DNA from: Chaetomium olivaceum
Taxonomy: Eukaryota; Ascomycota; Sordariomycetes; Sordariales; Chaetomiaceae
Reading direction: 5' to 3'
DNA length: 64,000 nucleotides
Assembly: GCA_039881045.1 (NCBI GenBank)
Contig: JAYWVB010000037.1
Span: forward strand, 276,127 to 340,126
The notes beneath the pieces are model-generated. The model made no database searches and was not told where the DNA came from. It saw only the letters and a program-made list of their open reading frames with translations. Shown here piece after piece: positions 63,414-64,000 of the stretch. The stretch's first letter is position 1, and the number at the start of each line of letters is the position of its first letter. The translations under genes and the position numbers were made by a program.

Positions 63414-64000
63414 GATAATTTGAATTTGATGGACCGATGATGTCGATAGTTTGGATTAGGAGGAAATCTGGAGATTTGAAGCGTTTAAGAGTTGACGAGG
63501 GGTAGGGACAGTGTCAAGAAGTGCAGAGGGCTGTGGTCCCTTATGCTCGCTTAAAAGCGGCTTTATTCTGACAGTCAGACTCGCGGACGTGGGTAACTAA
63601 CCTAAAAACGAGGCCAAAGCAGAACAGGCCGCGGCTTAAATAATAATCGAGAAGAGATGTTGGTGGAAATCAACAGAAACAACCTGACCTGCAGCTCACA
63701 CTGCGCGCCTGGTGGCGGGGTAGCTGATTCTGCCGCTGTTGGGGTCAAGATCCATGAGCTTGAACCCAAAAGCAGTCACCGCTTTCACTGACAGGCATGG
63801 GTGCCTTGCCAGATGCAGCTAGACCAAAACTTTGTGGTCAGGCACGGGTCCAGCGCAGCATACGGAGTCGTTACTGACGCTCGGTGTCGCTGCAACACCA
63901 TCGAACCGGCAGTTTGCCCGAGGCCCCAGCGTCCGACGACCCGTATTCGACCGACATTCGAACCCAACCTTGCGCCTAGAATCAACAAAAGAAACCCAAT
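63414..64000. other. Upstream region of SGT1 up to the window edge
   Basis: About 590 bases without a gene. A small inverted repeat (GCTCGCTTAAAAGCGGC, near 63547) is present. The rest shows no family features. Confidence 0.5.

Overview
The window reads as nuclear DNA of a filamentous ascomycete, most likely a Sordariomycete. Genes are separated by 0.3-1.7 kb, carry short GT-AG introns (about 50-115 bases) with CTAAC-type branch points, and belong to fungus-specific families: HET, NACHT and ankyrin proteins, SesB-like esterases, a LaeA-like methyltransferase, DUF3176, a Zn2Cys6 regulator and a PL9 pectate lyase. No bacterial signals, CRISPR arrays, rRNA or convincing tRNA genes were found.

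Layout. 0-13.5 kb: the 3' end of an unrecognised gene, an F-box-like protein, a decayed DUF4874/DUF4832 gene, a 10-exon LaeA-like methyltransferase divergent from a cytochrome P450, a PL9 pectate lyase and a secreted zinc-metallopeptidase-like protein. 13.8-36.5 kb: an accessory island of allorecognition or innate-immunity type genes. It holds two stand-alone SesB-like esterases, a SesB-NACHT protein, an ankyrin fragment, two small coiled-coil proteins, a NACHT-ankyrin protein that reads through an intron into a complete fructosamine-kinase (FN3K) domain, a DAO-type oxidoreductase, a second stand-alone FN3K, a HET protein and a relic of a HET C-terminus. 36.5-50.6 kb: a broken DUF3176 gene, a Zn2Cys6 regulator, a secreted lipase-like hydrolase, a GPI-anchored fasciclin protein and an undescribed membrane protein. 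51.0-56.3 kb: a HET-ankyrin gene cut in two by a complete 3,068-bp hAT transposon with a perfect 8-bp target duplication. 56.7-63.4 kb: core genes, namely SEN2, ceramide glucosyltransferase and SGT1.

The most unusual object is the NACHT-ankyrin-FN3K fusion at 25.3-29.1 kb. The kinase domain lacks its own start codon, is in frame with the ankyrin repeats across a good intron, keeps its catalytic residues, and has a free-standing relative 5 kb away. It resembles, as an inference only, an NLR with an integrated bait or an effector kinase.

A caution applies throughout. About ten genes contain one or a few 1-2 base frame breaks, and one of them is SGT1, which should be essential. Some of these breaks may be sequence errors rather than real lesions, so pseudogene calls resting on a single indel are tentative. 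The hAT insertion is the only lesion established independently of indels.
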